Positions 1 through 9,579 of a stretch of DNA of 64,000 nt are shown here, piece after piece (position 1 is the stretch's first letter; every line of letters starts with the position of its first letter). Location of the stretch: assembly GCA_018389105.1 (NCBI GenBank), contig JACATO010002138.1:1116001-1180000 (forward strand), in the 5' to 3' direction. The position numbers and the translations under genes were made by a program. The notes under the pieces were generated by a model that was given only the letters and a program-made list of their open reading frames with translations, ran no database searches and was not told the DNA's origin. Source of the DNA: Nautilus pompilius. Its lineage: Eukaryota > Mollusca > Cephalopoda > Nautilida > Nautilidae.

Positions 1-1550
1 ACATCAGCAAGAAGAGCATAATGCTGAGCTGTTCTGACACCTGAAGCAAACTAACTGAGAATTTCATGACTTGGCTAAAATATCTCATTTTGTATTTTTG
101 GTGGAAGCTAATTGGTTTTTGTTCTAGCTACTCTTTGAGATCAGGATCACCTTTCACCTCAGTCATCACAGGTTTTGATGTAGCCCCATATTGCAGGCCT
201 TTGTTGAGCAAAGTACCACAGTTTGGTGAATATCTCCATGATCACCTTCAAAGAAATCAGACTTCCTCTTAAATGCTCACTGTGAGTAGGTGCCAGAATA
301 TTTCTGTTCTTGATCAAGAAACGGAATTGGTAAGTTGAATCACAATGAGTTTTACATTTTTCATGTTGTAGCCATTTTTTGTGAATGCTGCTTCAGGTTT
401 ACTGTCAGCTTACACTGAATGCTTTGATAATTGTCTACAAGGCTGACAGGTAAGATCATGACTTCTGTCTTCAACCATGTATATTTATCAAACCAGGTTT
501 CCCCCAAATTGGCTTTCATTTTGATCTTTTGAAAAAATACTTCAAAGTTGCTTTGGATGCTGCCAAAAACCTTTTCCAAATCTTAATTCTGGTTATACTA
601 ACATAGATGGGTGATCACTGGTAACTGAAGTAGACCAAGAAGCTGACACAATGTCAACTTTTTGAATTTTACTCCTTGTCTCAGTTTGGGTTAGTTTATC
701 CTGGCTTTAAAAAAAGAATAGTGTATAAGGTATTGGGCCTGACTCAGTGAGTATTTACAGGTAGAGAATGAACTTCGTTTCCCAGCAGACTTGACTCTCT
801 CACAGCTTTGAGGATAATAACAGACAACTCCCCATAAATACATGTGTTAGATATTTTATGGGAGAAAAGCCCCTTCCCAAATCACAGGCTTATTTGGCAG
901 AATGAAAAACAGTTCATTGCTCCAACCTCCACTGGTCAGTTAGTGAGGACTACTCCTGGAGGTACAGTGGTTATGGGTCATCATGGTCTTCGAAGATTTA
1001 CTGCCAGACAAAGCCACCCAACAGAAAGCACATCAGAAGACCTTCATTTATTAATGGGTGTCGGCTGGACTCAATAGTCCTTACAGATAACAAGCATCTT
1101 TGTCTGCATCAAGATGGAAAGATGTGTGGTGAATGAATCAGTCACTAATGAGAGAGGCTGCTGAACATGGCAGTGTGTAGAGATAAAAGTAAGATAATAA
1201 GTGTGTTTATTGTAATTATAAAGTAATTTATTTCATTTGCTGGATGATAATCTTTACAGACATGTGACTTAAAACTTGTTCGAAACTTTAAAGTAATAAA
1301 TGTGATATCCATTGAAGGTGACATTTATCACTCAATATCATAGTAACAAGTATATTCAATACAGAAATATTTTATTACCATGGGCATCCACAAGGGGGAC
1401 AGGCAACTGCCTTCCCTCCCTCCCTTCTGGAAATTTGATGATGATAACGCTATGCAACAAATTTCAAATTTTTGTTTTCCACATAAGTATAATTAGATGT
1501 TTCTGGTTAATTTTTACATGCTGACTTCAATGGTACCATCCGTTTTTCTC
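1..1550. other. Unassigned flank, no recognisable gene
   Basis: Only short open frames occur here (for example minus 361-579 and plus 844-1077). None shows a motif I recognise. The minus strand of about 100-600 has long stretches with few stops and could be a worn transposon-derived coding segment, but I could not match it to a family. No repeat boundary is obvious. Confidence 0.3.
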
Positions 1551-1557
1551 TAACACG

Positions 1558-3400
1558 CCTAGATCTTTTGTTATTGCAAGTTAAATAGTTCAAAGGATAA
1601 ATACCTCAAAGATTTTCATGATATGTCCCACTCAGTAAAAGTCAAGATTTTATACTACTTTTCAGTGAGAAACTTTTCATACATTGTCATGAATGGTTCG
1701 ATCACTTCCGGCATCAGCTTATTCAGAAGCTTTCTTCTGTTTGAAATGTGTTATACTACGTGAGTGTCTCTTGTAGCTTGCACTTGATTCTCTCCGAAGA
1801 AACCAACAAAATCTCCCATCATAGCTGAATTATATTTGCTCTGATATCGCTGCTCCATGTAGGAAATTTATTGATGAAAACATTCTCCATGTTCATCACT
1901 AACGCTTCCCATATTCTGGGGAAAGAAGTCCAAGTGTGAATCTAAAAAAAATGCATTTTAAGTGACATGCGGCAACCCATCACATGGTAATATTCGATAA
2001 GTTTGGTGACCAGCTCTATATACTTTTCTCTCTTCTTATTGCCTAAGAAACCAGTGACAACTGCTTTGAAATATTGCCAAGCATTAAGTTCCAATTCAGT
2101 CAACTGCTTCTCAAACTCAGGATCATTAAGAGTTTTTCTGATTTGAGGCCCAATGAAAATCCCTTCTTTCAGGTTGGCATCACTCAGTTTTGGAAATTTT
2201 GTTCTGAGGTACTTAAACCCATCACCTTTCCTTGTTCATAGCCTTCACAAAATTCTTCATTAGACCTAATTTGATGTGCAGTGGTGGTAGAAGAATTTTT
2301 TCAGGAGCTAGCAATGGTTGGTGCATTACACTGCTTTCACCAGGTACATATCTTTCTCTTCTTGGACATTCTTTCTTTTGGTAATGCTGCTGAGTGGCTC
2401 TGCTATCCCACAGACAAAGGAAGCAGCAATACTTTGTAAAACCACTTTGCATTCAGTTAAGCCAATCACTTTTAAATCCCCACATATGCTCCAATTGTGT
2501 TCACTGTATTTGATGGCATTGATTATAGTTTCCATGGATTTGTATGACTCTTTCATTCCAGTTGCATGGGCCACTGGGACAGATGGATTAATATTGCCAT
2601 TGCGCAGCAAAACTGCCTTGAGACTGAGCTTTAAAGAATCAATAAACAGCTGCCACTCATCCGGATTATGATAACCCAGTTCATTCATCAAACCATTGAT
2701 ATCTGTACAATAACAAAGATTGTCCTTGGTTTCAAAAAAGCTGGCCAGTTTTTCACCGTGATTCCTGTAAACTGAGATCAGTGTGCCAGGTGTCAACAAG
2801 TTCCATTGCCGCAGCCTTTAACCAAGCAATTCTGAATTATCCTTGGTTAGTTTTAGATCACAAATCAACTCATTGAGTTCAGATTGTGTTATCAAATGTT
2901 GGTCATTCTCCTTATCGGGGTTGTAATCACTGTCAGATGACCACTTCCTGTTTTCCGGCTCTGAATTACTGCCAACTTCAAGAAGATCTTCATAGTTAGA
3001 AGGTGGTATTGGAACAGGTAGCTCATCACTGTGAAGAACAGGCTTTATAGCAGATTGGATGTCAGGGTATTCTATTTTGTGCTTGTTCTTTGTTGAATAT
3101 CCAGATATCTTTGTCATACAAAAGTAACAGTCTGTTGAGTGATCCTTAGGTTCTCTCCAAACCATTGGAATTGCAAAGGGCATTTTTCCAGTGTCTTTCA
3201 TCCATTTTGTGAGACCAGAATAGCAAGTATTGCAATTTATATGAGGCGCCCAACTTTTGTCTTGGTCCCCAAGCTTGATTTTGAAGTAAGAATGGTATGC
3301 AACTTTGACCAGATCTGTAATTCTTCTCTGTTGTGACATTTTGGTAAGTTTGCCACAAACAACAAAAACTATTTGGATTATTCGCTCAACCTCGTCTGGA
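1558..3400 (-). pseudogene. Relic of an uncharacterised, widely recurring multi-copy protein family
   Basis: Reading leftward from about 3400, the minus strand gives an almost continuous protein of roughly 550-600 residues. Landmarks in order: LGDQDKSWAPH followed by a CxxC pair (near 3250), IPMVWREPKDH and CYFC (near 3130-3170), an acidic SDSDYNPDKEND stretch (near 2920), WQLFIDSLK and YSEHNW (2480-2650), CCFLCLWDSRA (near 2410), LPPLHIKLGLMK (near 2270) and SDEHGECFHQ with MEQRYQSKY (1840-1910). I recognise this order from uncharacterised predicted proteins that recur in many copies in fish, arthropod and cnidarian genomes; I know of no assigned function. Breaks: a likely frameshift near 3350, an in-frame stop at 2818-2820, a frameshift near 2430, and stops near 1873 and 1755. 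The paired cysteines suggest zinc binding (inference). It lies just upstream of, and opposite to, the hAT relic at 4021-8690. No flanking inverted repeats were found, so calling it a transposon gene is an inference. Confidence 0.6.
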
Positions 3401-4020
3401 TGCCATGGTAAGGGGCAAAGAATCTGTCATGTGGTAGGTACTGCATAGTTTATTGGCCTCAGTTATGTTGTAAATACACATTAATTTGACAAGCCCCTTA
3501 CATCTGAGTTGATATCAACATATTTTGCCTTGATTGGACCTGGAAAACTGGTCCCTTATATCCGATGTCCCAAGTTGACTAGTCCAGAACTGGGCCAGTT
3601 CATCCTGAAACAGAAATAGAACTCGACTGAGAATTCATCCTGCCATCTGTTCACCAATTTTCAGCTCTGTCGATTCACTCCTTGAATTTCTACAGCTGTT
3701 TGAACTCGGATGCCTATATACATATCACAATAAGAAGAAATCTAGATGTGATACAATGTTTTAAGGTGCATTTTTGAACTCAGCACCTATGATTTGACCA
3801 AAATCACCTATTTTTGTGTATGCGGAAAATTTTGTGTTGCACAGTGTATTGTAATGATGGCATTATTTTTTTTCTGATTCACCATGTTTCATTAAAGTGC
3901 AAAAAGTCACATTCTTACAGCTCGGCTCACAAATACACAGGTGCATGCAACAAACTTTGACCATCAGGAAAAAACCAGAAATGAACATTGTGTCAACTGG
4001 ACACTGCTTTGGAGTGGGGA
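3401..4020. other. Unassigned spacer between two coding relics
   Basis: This stretch separates the uncharacterised minus-strand relic from the first readable part of the hAT relic. The right part (3890-4020) may be a worn N-terminal portion of the hAT frame, but stops are frequent and I could not align it to family motifs. No terminal repeat is evident. Confidence 0.25.
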
Positions 4021-4096
4021 TGGAACAGAACCAGAAAGTAGTATTATATCCAATATTGTCGACATTCTATTTTGTTGTACAAATGACATTGCCATA

Positions 4097-4309
4097 CAGC
4101 GGTGTGCAAAAGTTTTGCATAAAAATAACTTTTCCTGTAAATTAGCTCGCATTTTGTCGAAAGCAGTTGTTATCAAATCTTGTTCATTAAAGTATTTCTG
4201 TATTACTGTTTTGCATCTATTCCAATAATATCAAGCATATTGTTTCATTGTAAGAAAAGTTATAATCTTTAGAAAATCATTTGCATCAGTGTGCAAAAGT
4301 GTTGCATAA
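4097..4309 (+). repeat. Left IR/DR arm of the Tc1 element
   Basis: The outer direct repeat begins at 4097 and the inner one spans 4287-4309 (CAGTGTGCAAAAGTGTTGCA), about 190 bp apart. In this architecture both repeats are transposase-binding sites (family knowledge). Confidence 0.85.
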
Positions 4310-4373
4310 GATCTAGACAGCTATCTAATCAATTCAGATTCAATTCTAATTATGCAGAAAGTGATCAGATCTA

Positions 4374-5350
4374 TTAATAATGAGTAGAATATCCGAAATT
4401 CTTGTTAACTTGTTCAAAACAACGAGGCATGCTGGCTACCAAATGCTGACAATTGTCACTACTGAACTCTGACCAGGCTTCCTCGATTTTCTGTTTCAAA
4501 TCGGTTTTATTTTTCAGTTTTTTGGCACTAACGCTGAGTTTGATCAAGTGCCAAATGTTTTTGATGGGAGTGAGATCCGGGCTTTGAGCCGGCCAGTCGA
4601 GGAGGGGGGTTTGCAACTCTGCCATCAAGGCCTTGACACTGATAGCTGTGTGGATGGGGGCATTGTCCTGCTGATAGATGGCCATTAGGGGCATGTGGTC
4701 ACACACATACGGTTCGACAATGTCCGAGATGATCTTAACATAGTCATGAGCATTCATTCGATCCTCCATGTGATGCAACAGACTGACACTGGATAATTGA
4801 AAACAGCTCCAAACCATGGCTGAATCTCTCCCTGCTTGCAGAGTCAATTGAGTGCAACTAAGATGGTATTTCTCGGACACCGATCACCGAACATACACCT
4901 GACCCGCCAAGTGGACCTTCACAAATTTGTTTTCATCAGAAAACAACACTCGGGACCACTGAGCCACGGTTCAGTGGAGATAGTCGCAAGCCTACTGCAG
5001 TCGCTTTTGACGATTGTCCAGACTGATGAATGGCTTCTTCTGTGCCGATCGTCCGAACAGTCCTATGTGGATCAAACGCTGTCTTATGGTGCACGAAGCC
5101 AACTGGATCTCATGGTGCCACCTTGACAAGGCGGTCTGGATGTTGGTGGAAGTGTGGAATCAGTCCGAGTTTGACATGCGGGCGATCAGACGATCCTGTC
5201 GAGCCGTCGTTTTCTACTGTCTGCCGGCTCTGCGTTTCAAAATTAGGCTCCCATCGGCTTTCCAACGTTTCAGGGTGTGAGATATCATCGACTGATTGCA
5301 ACTGACACAATCCGCAATGACCCACTCAGTTTCACCATTTTTCATGCGAA
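4374..5350 (-). pseudogene. Tc1 transposase pseudogene, catalytic Glu changed to Lys
   Basis: Reading leftward from about 5350, an HTH region (IADCVSCNQSMISHTLKRWK) is followed by a second DNA-binding part. The RNase H-fold catalytic domain follows: VAQWSRVLFSDENKF (first Asp, near 4940), QQDNAPIH (second Asp, near 4670), then DWPAQSPDLTPIKNIW near 4580. Exactly 34 residues separate the second Asp from the third catalytic position. That position is Lys (codon AAA) instead of the Glu of the DD34E triad. The C-terminal 168 residues (4374-4880) are still one open frame. In-frame stops occur around 4975-5000 and near 5215. Loss of the third acid should abolish DNA cleavage even if the stops were absent. 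Confidence 0.85.
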
Positions 5351-5502
5351 CGATTGTGGCTCGGGGTCAAATATCGGGCTCTTGACATCACGATATTGAA
5401 CAAAAATTACTCAGAATAGTGGAAAATGAGAGTTTTTTCATATTTATATTCTACCATCCTAAACTATTATAACTCAATATATATATTCTAATTTTTTGTA
5501 GT

Positions 5503-5724
5503 TTATGCAACACTTTTGTACACTCCGATTTCATGCAAATTATTTTATTAATATTTAAATTGTGACTGTGCAATTACAAAACGGATCTTAGTGTTATAGT
5601 TCGTTTAAAGACACCGATACCTTTCGATTAAAACAGAAGACATACAACAGTTACTAATTTCTACAAAATAAGAACCCATTTTCTAAGTCTAGTCATTTTT
5701 ATGCAAGACTTTTGCACACTGCTC
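5503..5724 (-). repeat. Right IR/DR arm of the Tc1 element
   Basis: This is the inverted counterpart of the left arm. The inner repeat is at 5503-5525 (TTATGCAACACTTTTGTACA) and the outer repeat at about 5695-5724, some 200 bp apart. Confidence 0.85.
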
Positions 5725-5799
5725 TATGTGGTAAAGGAAGCAAAACTGGAAATGTTCAAAGCCTATTTAATTTTTGTATTCAATCAGGAGATTACCTTA

Positions 5800-7702
5800 A
5801 AGTGCCATGTATTATACACTTTCGTATATAATATGCACCCCAATTTTGATTTGTAAAACCCCCAAAAACACAATTCCCATTACAATACGCAGGCATATTT
5901 AGCTCATATTTCAGGTGCCTTCAGATTGGTACAACCTGAAGGAGAATGGCTGTTATACAACAGACAATGGCCATCTTCACCTTAGAACCAACTGAGAAAT
6001 TATGTTGCCTTTCCTTTAGTGGGGCCATCTGGAATAAACTAAATGTGGAGATATTTTATGGGACGTATGTAATATTCTCACAGAAATCTGAAAAATTTAC
6101 TCGCTCAGGTGCAGCAGTGATGTGGTACACCAAGTCACCTGAATCCACAAATCAGGTTTTCATGAATACCTTGTGTATTACATCATGGCGTTCAAAGGTC
6201 TTCATGAAAAAATTCCATTTCAATTACTATGCCACCTTGCCTACTATGCCATGGCATAGTGACCGAGGTATTACGGTAACATTTATATAAACTCTGTACA
6301 GGGATAATCTTCATTCAGTCCCAGTTTCTACATACTGTTACACATAACCAAGCCGCCAACAAGCTACACCACCACAGATAAACTCAAAATGATCAGCTAT
6401 GCAGGTGAACACGGCAACAGAGCTGCAGCCTGAAGGTCTGGAGTGAACGAGGCCAACATCAGCTCCTGGTGACATTCTCAGGAGAAGATTGAAGCCCTGC
6501 CATATTCGAAACATGCTGATCGGGGCCAGAGTACGGCCTATCCCAAGTCTGAGGAGGGGGTACTTTCCTTTGTGACTGAAAGACAAATGCAGGGTATGGG
6601 GGTTTCCCATCACAGAAATACCCATGCATGCACTTTCTGTCTACAAAACTCAAAATACTCAGTCTCTGCCTGACTTTAAGGCATCTCAGAAATGGTGCAC
6701 ACACTTCATGGCCTGCAACCAACTGAGCATACGCTGGCGGACCACCATCACTTAGAAACTACCTGATGATTACAAAAGATCATCTGTTGAGATACCAACA
6801 GTCTGTCATCAAACTGAGAAATCAACATGAATACCCCCCCTGAGTCACACAGGGATGCTGACCAGACGCCCATGATGTTTGACCATCCCTACAACAGCAC
6901 AGTGGCCCCTCCATCAGTTAAAAGACCAGCAGAGGCGGAATACATGGATGATGGAGGGCGAACATGCCTTCACCCCCCCCACAGGTCGCATGTGCCAACC
7001 CAACATGCCCACCATTGCCACTTTGATCAGAGATACCTGGGAAGAAGTCGACCCAAGACCATCAAAAAGTGCTTCCTCAGGTACTGCCTGTCCAATGCCA
7101 TGGACAGAACCGAAGATGACATCCTGTGGTCTGAGATGAGGGATGACGAGGCAGTAGAAGCATCAGAGGGTGGCGACAACAATATCTGCTACAACACAAC
7201 TACTACCATGACTGATGAACAGTTCTTGCAGTGGAGGGAAAACGATAGCGGGGATGAGTTTGATGGGTTTTAATCTAGATGCACATCATATTGATGTCCT
7301 GTATTATATTTATCAATCATTGAATTTCAATAAAATGGCGAAAAAAATATTACTTGCACTTTTGTTTTTGTGGTTAAATTTCACATGAAGTTTCAGTATG
7401 AACCCCTTGTTCTGTTTCTACCCATTTCATTGTCAATATCAATGATACTCAATCCAGTGACATTTAATACTCATATCCCCCAAAACACACAAAACAAGAC
7501 ATGAACAACTTTCTTTTTATTGATATATTGCCATGTGAGATTTTAATGTATATGTATCTATTATCACTCGCTCATCTGTCACCGGCGATGGCCACAGTGG
7601 TCTGGAAAAAAGTCTGCGACATCTGATATCTTGTATAATATGCACCCAAATTTTAAAGGGTAACTTTTCTTTAAAAAAAACCACATATAATATGTGGCAT
7701 TT
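5800..7702 (+). mobile_element. pogo/Tigger transposon relic inserted in the hAT relic
   Basis: The left end reads AAGTGCCATGTATTATACAC from 5800. The reverse complement of the right end reads AAATGCCACATATTATATGT, ending at 7702. Both are flanked by TA (5798-5799 and 7703-7704). Inside each end is a TATAATATGCACCC motif (near 5827 and 7635), in the same orientation. The element is 1.9 kb, shorter than typical autonomous pogo elements, consistent with an internal deletion of the catalytic region. It carries the pogo transposase remnant at 6350-7273. Confidence 0.75.
6350..7273 (+). pseudogene. pogo/CENP-B-like transposase with the DDE core mostly deleted
   Basis: The N-terminus is a CENP-B/pogo-type helix-turn-helix: KLKMISYAGEHGNRAAA near 6380-6430, continuing EANISSW. 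A second DNA-binding domain follows, with frame changes, around 6620-6800. From 6827 the frame reads to DQTPMMFDHPYNSTV, the segment holding the first catalytic Asp region. Just after this (about 6925) the sequence jumps to the C-terminal part, EGEHAFTPP and RDTWEEVDP, in a second frame (6879-7139). It then returns to LSNAMDRTEDDILW in the first frame. The acidic tail ends DSGDEFDGF at 7273. Most of the catalytic core between these blocks is missing. The ATTAAA/AATAAA-like AT-rich sequence near 7320-7335 may be the old polyadenylation area. Stops lie within the N-terminal part. Confidence 0.75.
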
Positions 7703-8690
7703 TACCATGGATGCTATGAAACCATTTGGAAAATGCTCCAGCTGATGCTCTCTATACATCTGTCCATGTAGAAAACGAACTAATGAATCTCTGTGAAGAA
7801 ATAGTTCCACTGGATTTTCAATACTTGCTAATCAAAGTGCTAACATATCTGGAAAGAAGCAGTTGTCATTTGATGTAAGTTTCGTTGACAGAATGACCAC
7901 TGAAAATATTATCTGAGAGGAATTCTTTGGATTTGCAAAACTATATGAACTGGATGCTACTTCTATTGCCAATACTATCATTGATCAGTGTATAAAGTTT
8001 TACTTGAATCTAGAAAACTACATAGCTAAGGTGGATATGACAGGTGCTGTATGATGGCAGGAAACAAGCTTCAGGTAAAACATGATAAGATGCACACCAG
8101 TTATAACCTGCTTCAAGCACGATGACCTTTATTTTTTGTCTGACTATAATTTTTAGCTATTCAACAATGCTAGAACCTGTAACACAAGCTCTTCAAACTG
8201 TTGAACTTGATATCATAAAAGTGTTTGATCATGTTCAGGAGCTTGTAGGTGTGTTTCATGAACACAAAAAGAATAATAATTCAACAGACATTTTGGTAAA
8301 GTTCAACTGTAGTCAAAGAAGTTGAATATAGGATTATCTGTTTTCAGACAGTGCAGATGGCAGACATTTCAGTCTAATGTTGGTGGTTCAATCATGGAGG
8401 AATATTTTCCTTAAACATTGTTGGTACTATATTTGGACTCAATCATTTCATCACTAGAGAGCCAGTTTGCTGCAGAAAATGAACAAAATTTCTCTCTTTT
8501 TTTGCCTTTATCTCATACAAATGGTGCACATTGTACATGAAGAATTCAAAAACCAAATTATATAAATAAATGAAGTGTATGAAATTGAAAAAGTTGAAAG
8601 CTGAAGCTATCACGTGGTTTGAGATGTGGTCCAAAAGATGCTGCAGATGTGTATATTTATTGCTTTCAAAGCTTCAAATACATTTTAAGT
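7703..8690 (+). pseudogene. hAT transposase (DUF4371/ZMYM type), main surviving part
   Basis: The order of motifs is HLENAPADALYTS (near 7720), SGKKQLSFDVSFVD (near 7855), EEFFGFAKLYELDATSI (near 7920-7970), LEPVTQALQTVELDIIKVFD (8170-8240), SVFRQCRWQTFQSNVGGS (near 8340-8395), then a YLDSIISSLESQFAAENE-like segment (8430-8490) and a WFEMWSKRC segment near 8615. This is the RNase H-fold and insertion-domain layout of hAT transposases related to ZMYM and THAP12 proteins. Several stops and frame changes exist (for example TGA near 7910 and TGA near 8055). No C-terminal dimerisation block is clear after 8690. Confidence 0.7.
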
Positions 8691-9112
8691 CACACTTGAA
8701 AATAATAATGGAATAAATCATTGTTATATATATATATATATATTCATTTCAAGATTTGTTTTTTGTGAAACACAAATTGTCTATGGCCAAGACAAGGATA
8801 AGATGTTTGCATTTCAGAATTTGTAGAAAACATTTTTAACATTATTATATAGAAATTAGAAATGATCATAAATATAAGGCAATTGAATTAATGTTAATAA
8901 ATATGTATATAAAATTTTTAATTTGAATGCAGTAATAAAAATAATAATGATAATATATTGATATATTTTATATAAATTTGTAGATAGCAAGTTTAAAGTC
9001 TTCCAGAAAGTTGTATTTGATACTCACTCTTTCGTTTTTTCTGGACTGAATTCTTTGGCAACTTCATTTAAAGTATTATTATCAAAAATATTTCCATGCA
9101 CAAGTTTTCCCC
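8691..9112. repeat. AT-rich spacer with (TA)n
   Basis: Very AT-rich DNA with a (TA)9 tract at 8725-8743 and many short A/T runs. I see no gene. Confidence 0.6.
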
Positions 9113-9577
9113 CTAGCATACTTGCAAACTCTCCTGATTTTGGCAGGAGTCTCCCGATTCTTAATCAATCTCCCGCTTTTTGCGTAAAAAAGACTCATTT
9201 CTCCTGATTTTTAAGAATCCTCCCTATAAAATGTGGAAACAACCCAATTTTTCATCAACCATTGTCAACATGTTGCAAGTTTCATATTTTGGCCAATCAG
9301 AAATCAGCAAACCCATCGCCTCGTTGTGTATGGCACATGCTATCATCGTCCGCCATTTGACCCTATAGCCACCCGCCACTCTGCAGGCTTGTCTCCCACG
9401 GCAGACATTTCCAGTTGCATCACAGGTCTCTTCTTGACAATTCAACCCTGGATGCATTGTTGACATGTAAATGTTTACGTTTTCTTTGTTCTTTGTTTAC
9501 ATTTTTGAGTGCTTCATGACTCGGATTGCCAAAGTCTCCCCCATGGAAATTTTGGAAAGTTGGTGAGTGTGCCCTAG
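9113..9577. mobile_element. Probable non-autonomous DNA transposon (CTCCCGATT type)
   Basis: The left end begins CTAGCATACTTGCAAACTCT and the reverse complement of the right end begins CTAGGGCACACTCACCAACT. Together they form imperfect terminal inverted repeats about 465 bp apart. The left arm repeats the unit CTCCTGATT/CTCCCGATT several times (about 9132-9215). I recall comparable CTCCCGATT repeats from hAT-like miniature elements in fish and invertebrates. The local GC content is higher than in the surrounding DNA. There is no transposase frame; overlapping ORFs on both strands at 9224-9466 have no motif. Confidence 0.45.
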
Positions 9578-9579
9578 TT

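Larger units (their letters stand above)
4097..5724 (-). mobile_element. Tc1-type transposon with IR/DR ends, inserted in the hAT relic
   Basis: The outer ends match as inverted repeats: 4097 onward reads CAGCGGTGTGCAAAAGTTTT and the reverse complement of the right end reads GAGCAGTGTGCAAAAGTCTT. Both are flanked by TA (4095-4096 and 5725-5726). A second copy of the motif lies inside each end (4287-4309 on the left, 5503-5525 on the right, inverted). This gives the two-direct-repeat-per-end (IR/DR) layout known for Sleeping Beauty-like Tc1 elements, with arms of about 200 bp. The element is 1.63 kb, normal for Tc1. It carries one minus-strand transposase pseudogene. It interrupts the hAT frame, so it is younger than that element. 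Confidence 0.88.
4021..8690 (+). mobile_element. hAT transposon relic split by two later insertions
   Basis: Three separated plus-strand pieces (about 4021-4096, 5725-5799 and 7703-8690) read as consecutive parts of one hAT transposase of the DUF4371/ZMYM-THAP12 type. Piece one ends SNIVDILFCCTNDIA. Piece two reads NVQSLFNFCIQSGDYL. Piece three opens with HLENAPADALYTS. These are neighbouring motifs in that family. A Tc1 element fills the first gap and a pogo element the second. Both gaps are bordered by TA dinucleotides, as expected for Tc1/mariner-superfamily insertion. Across the Tc1 the frame continues without change when one TA is kept; across the pogo element there is a one-base slip. 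The N-terminal zinc finger and the hAT terminal repeats are not visible. The host element was therefore already present when the other two arrived. Confidence 0.7.

Noticed and set aside
6338-6722. Two long minus-strand ORFs (95 and 87 codons)
   Set aside because: Shadows of the plus-strand pogo transposase HTH region.
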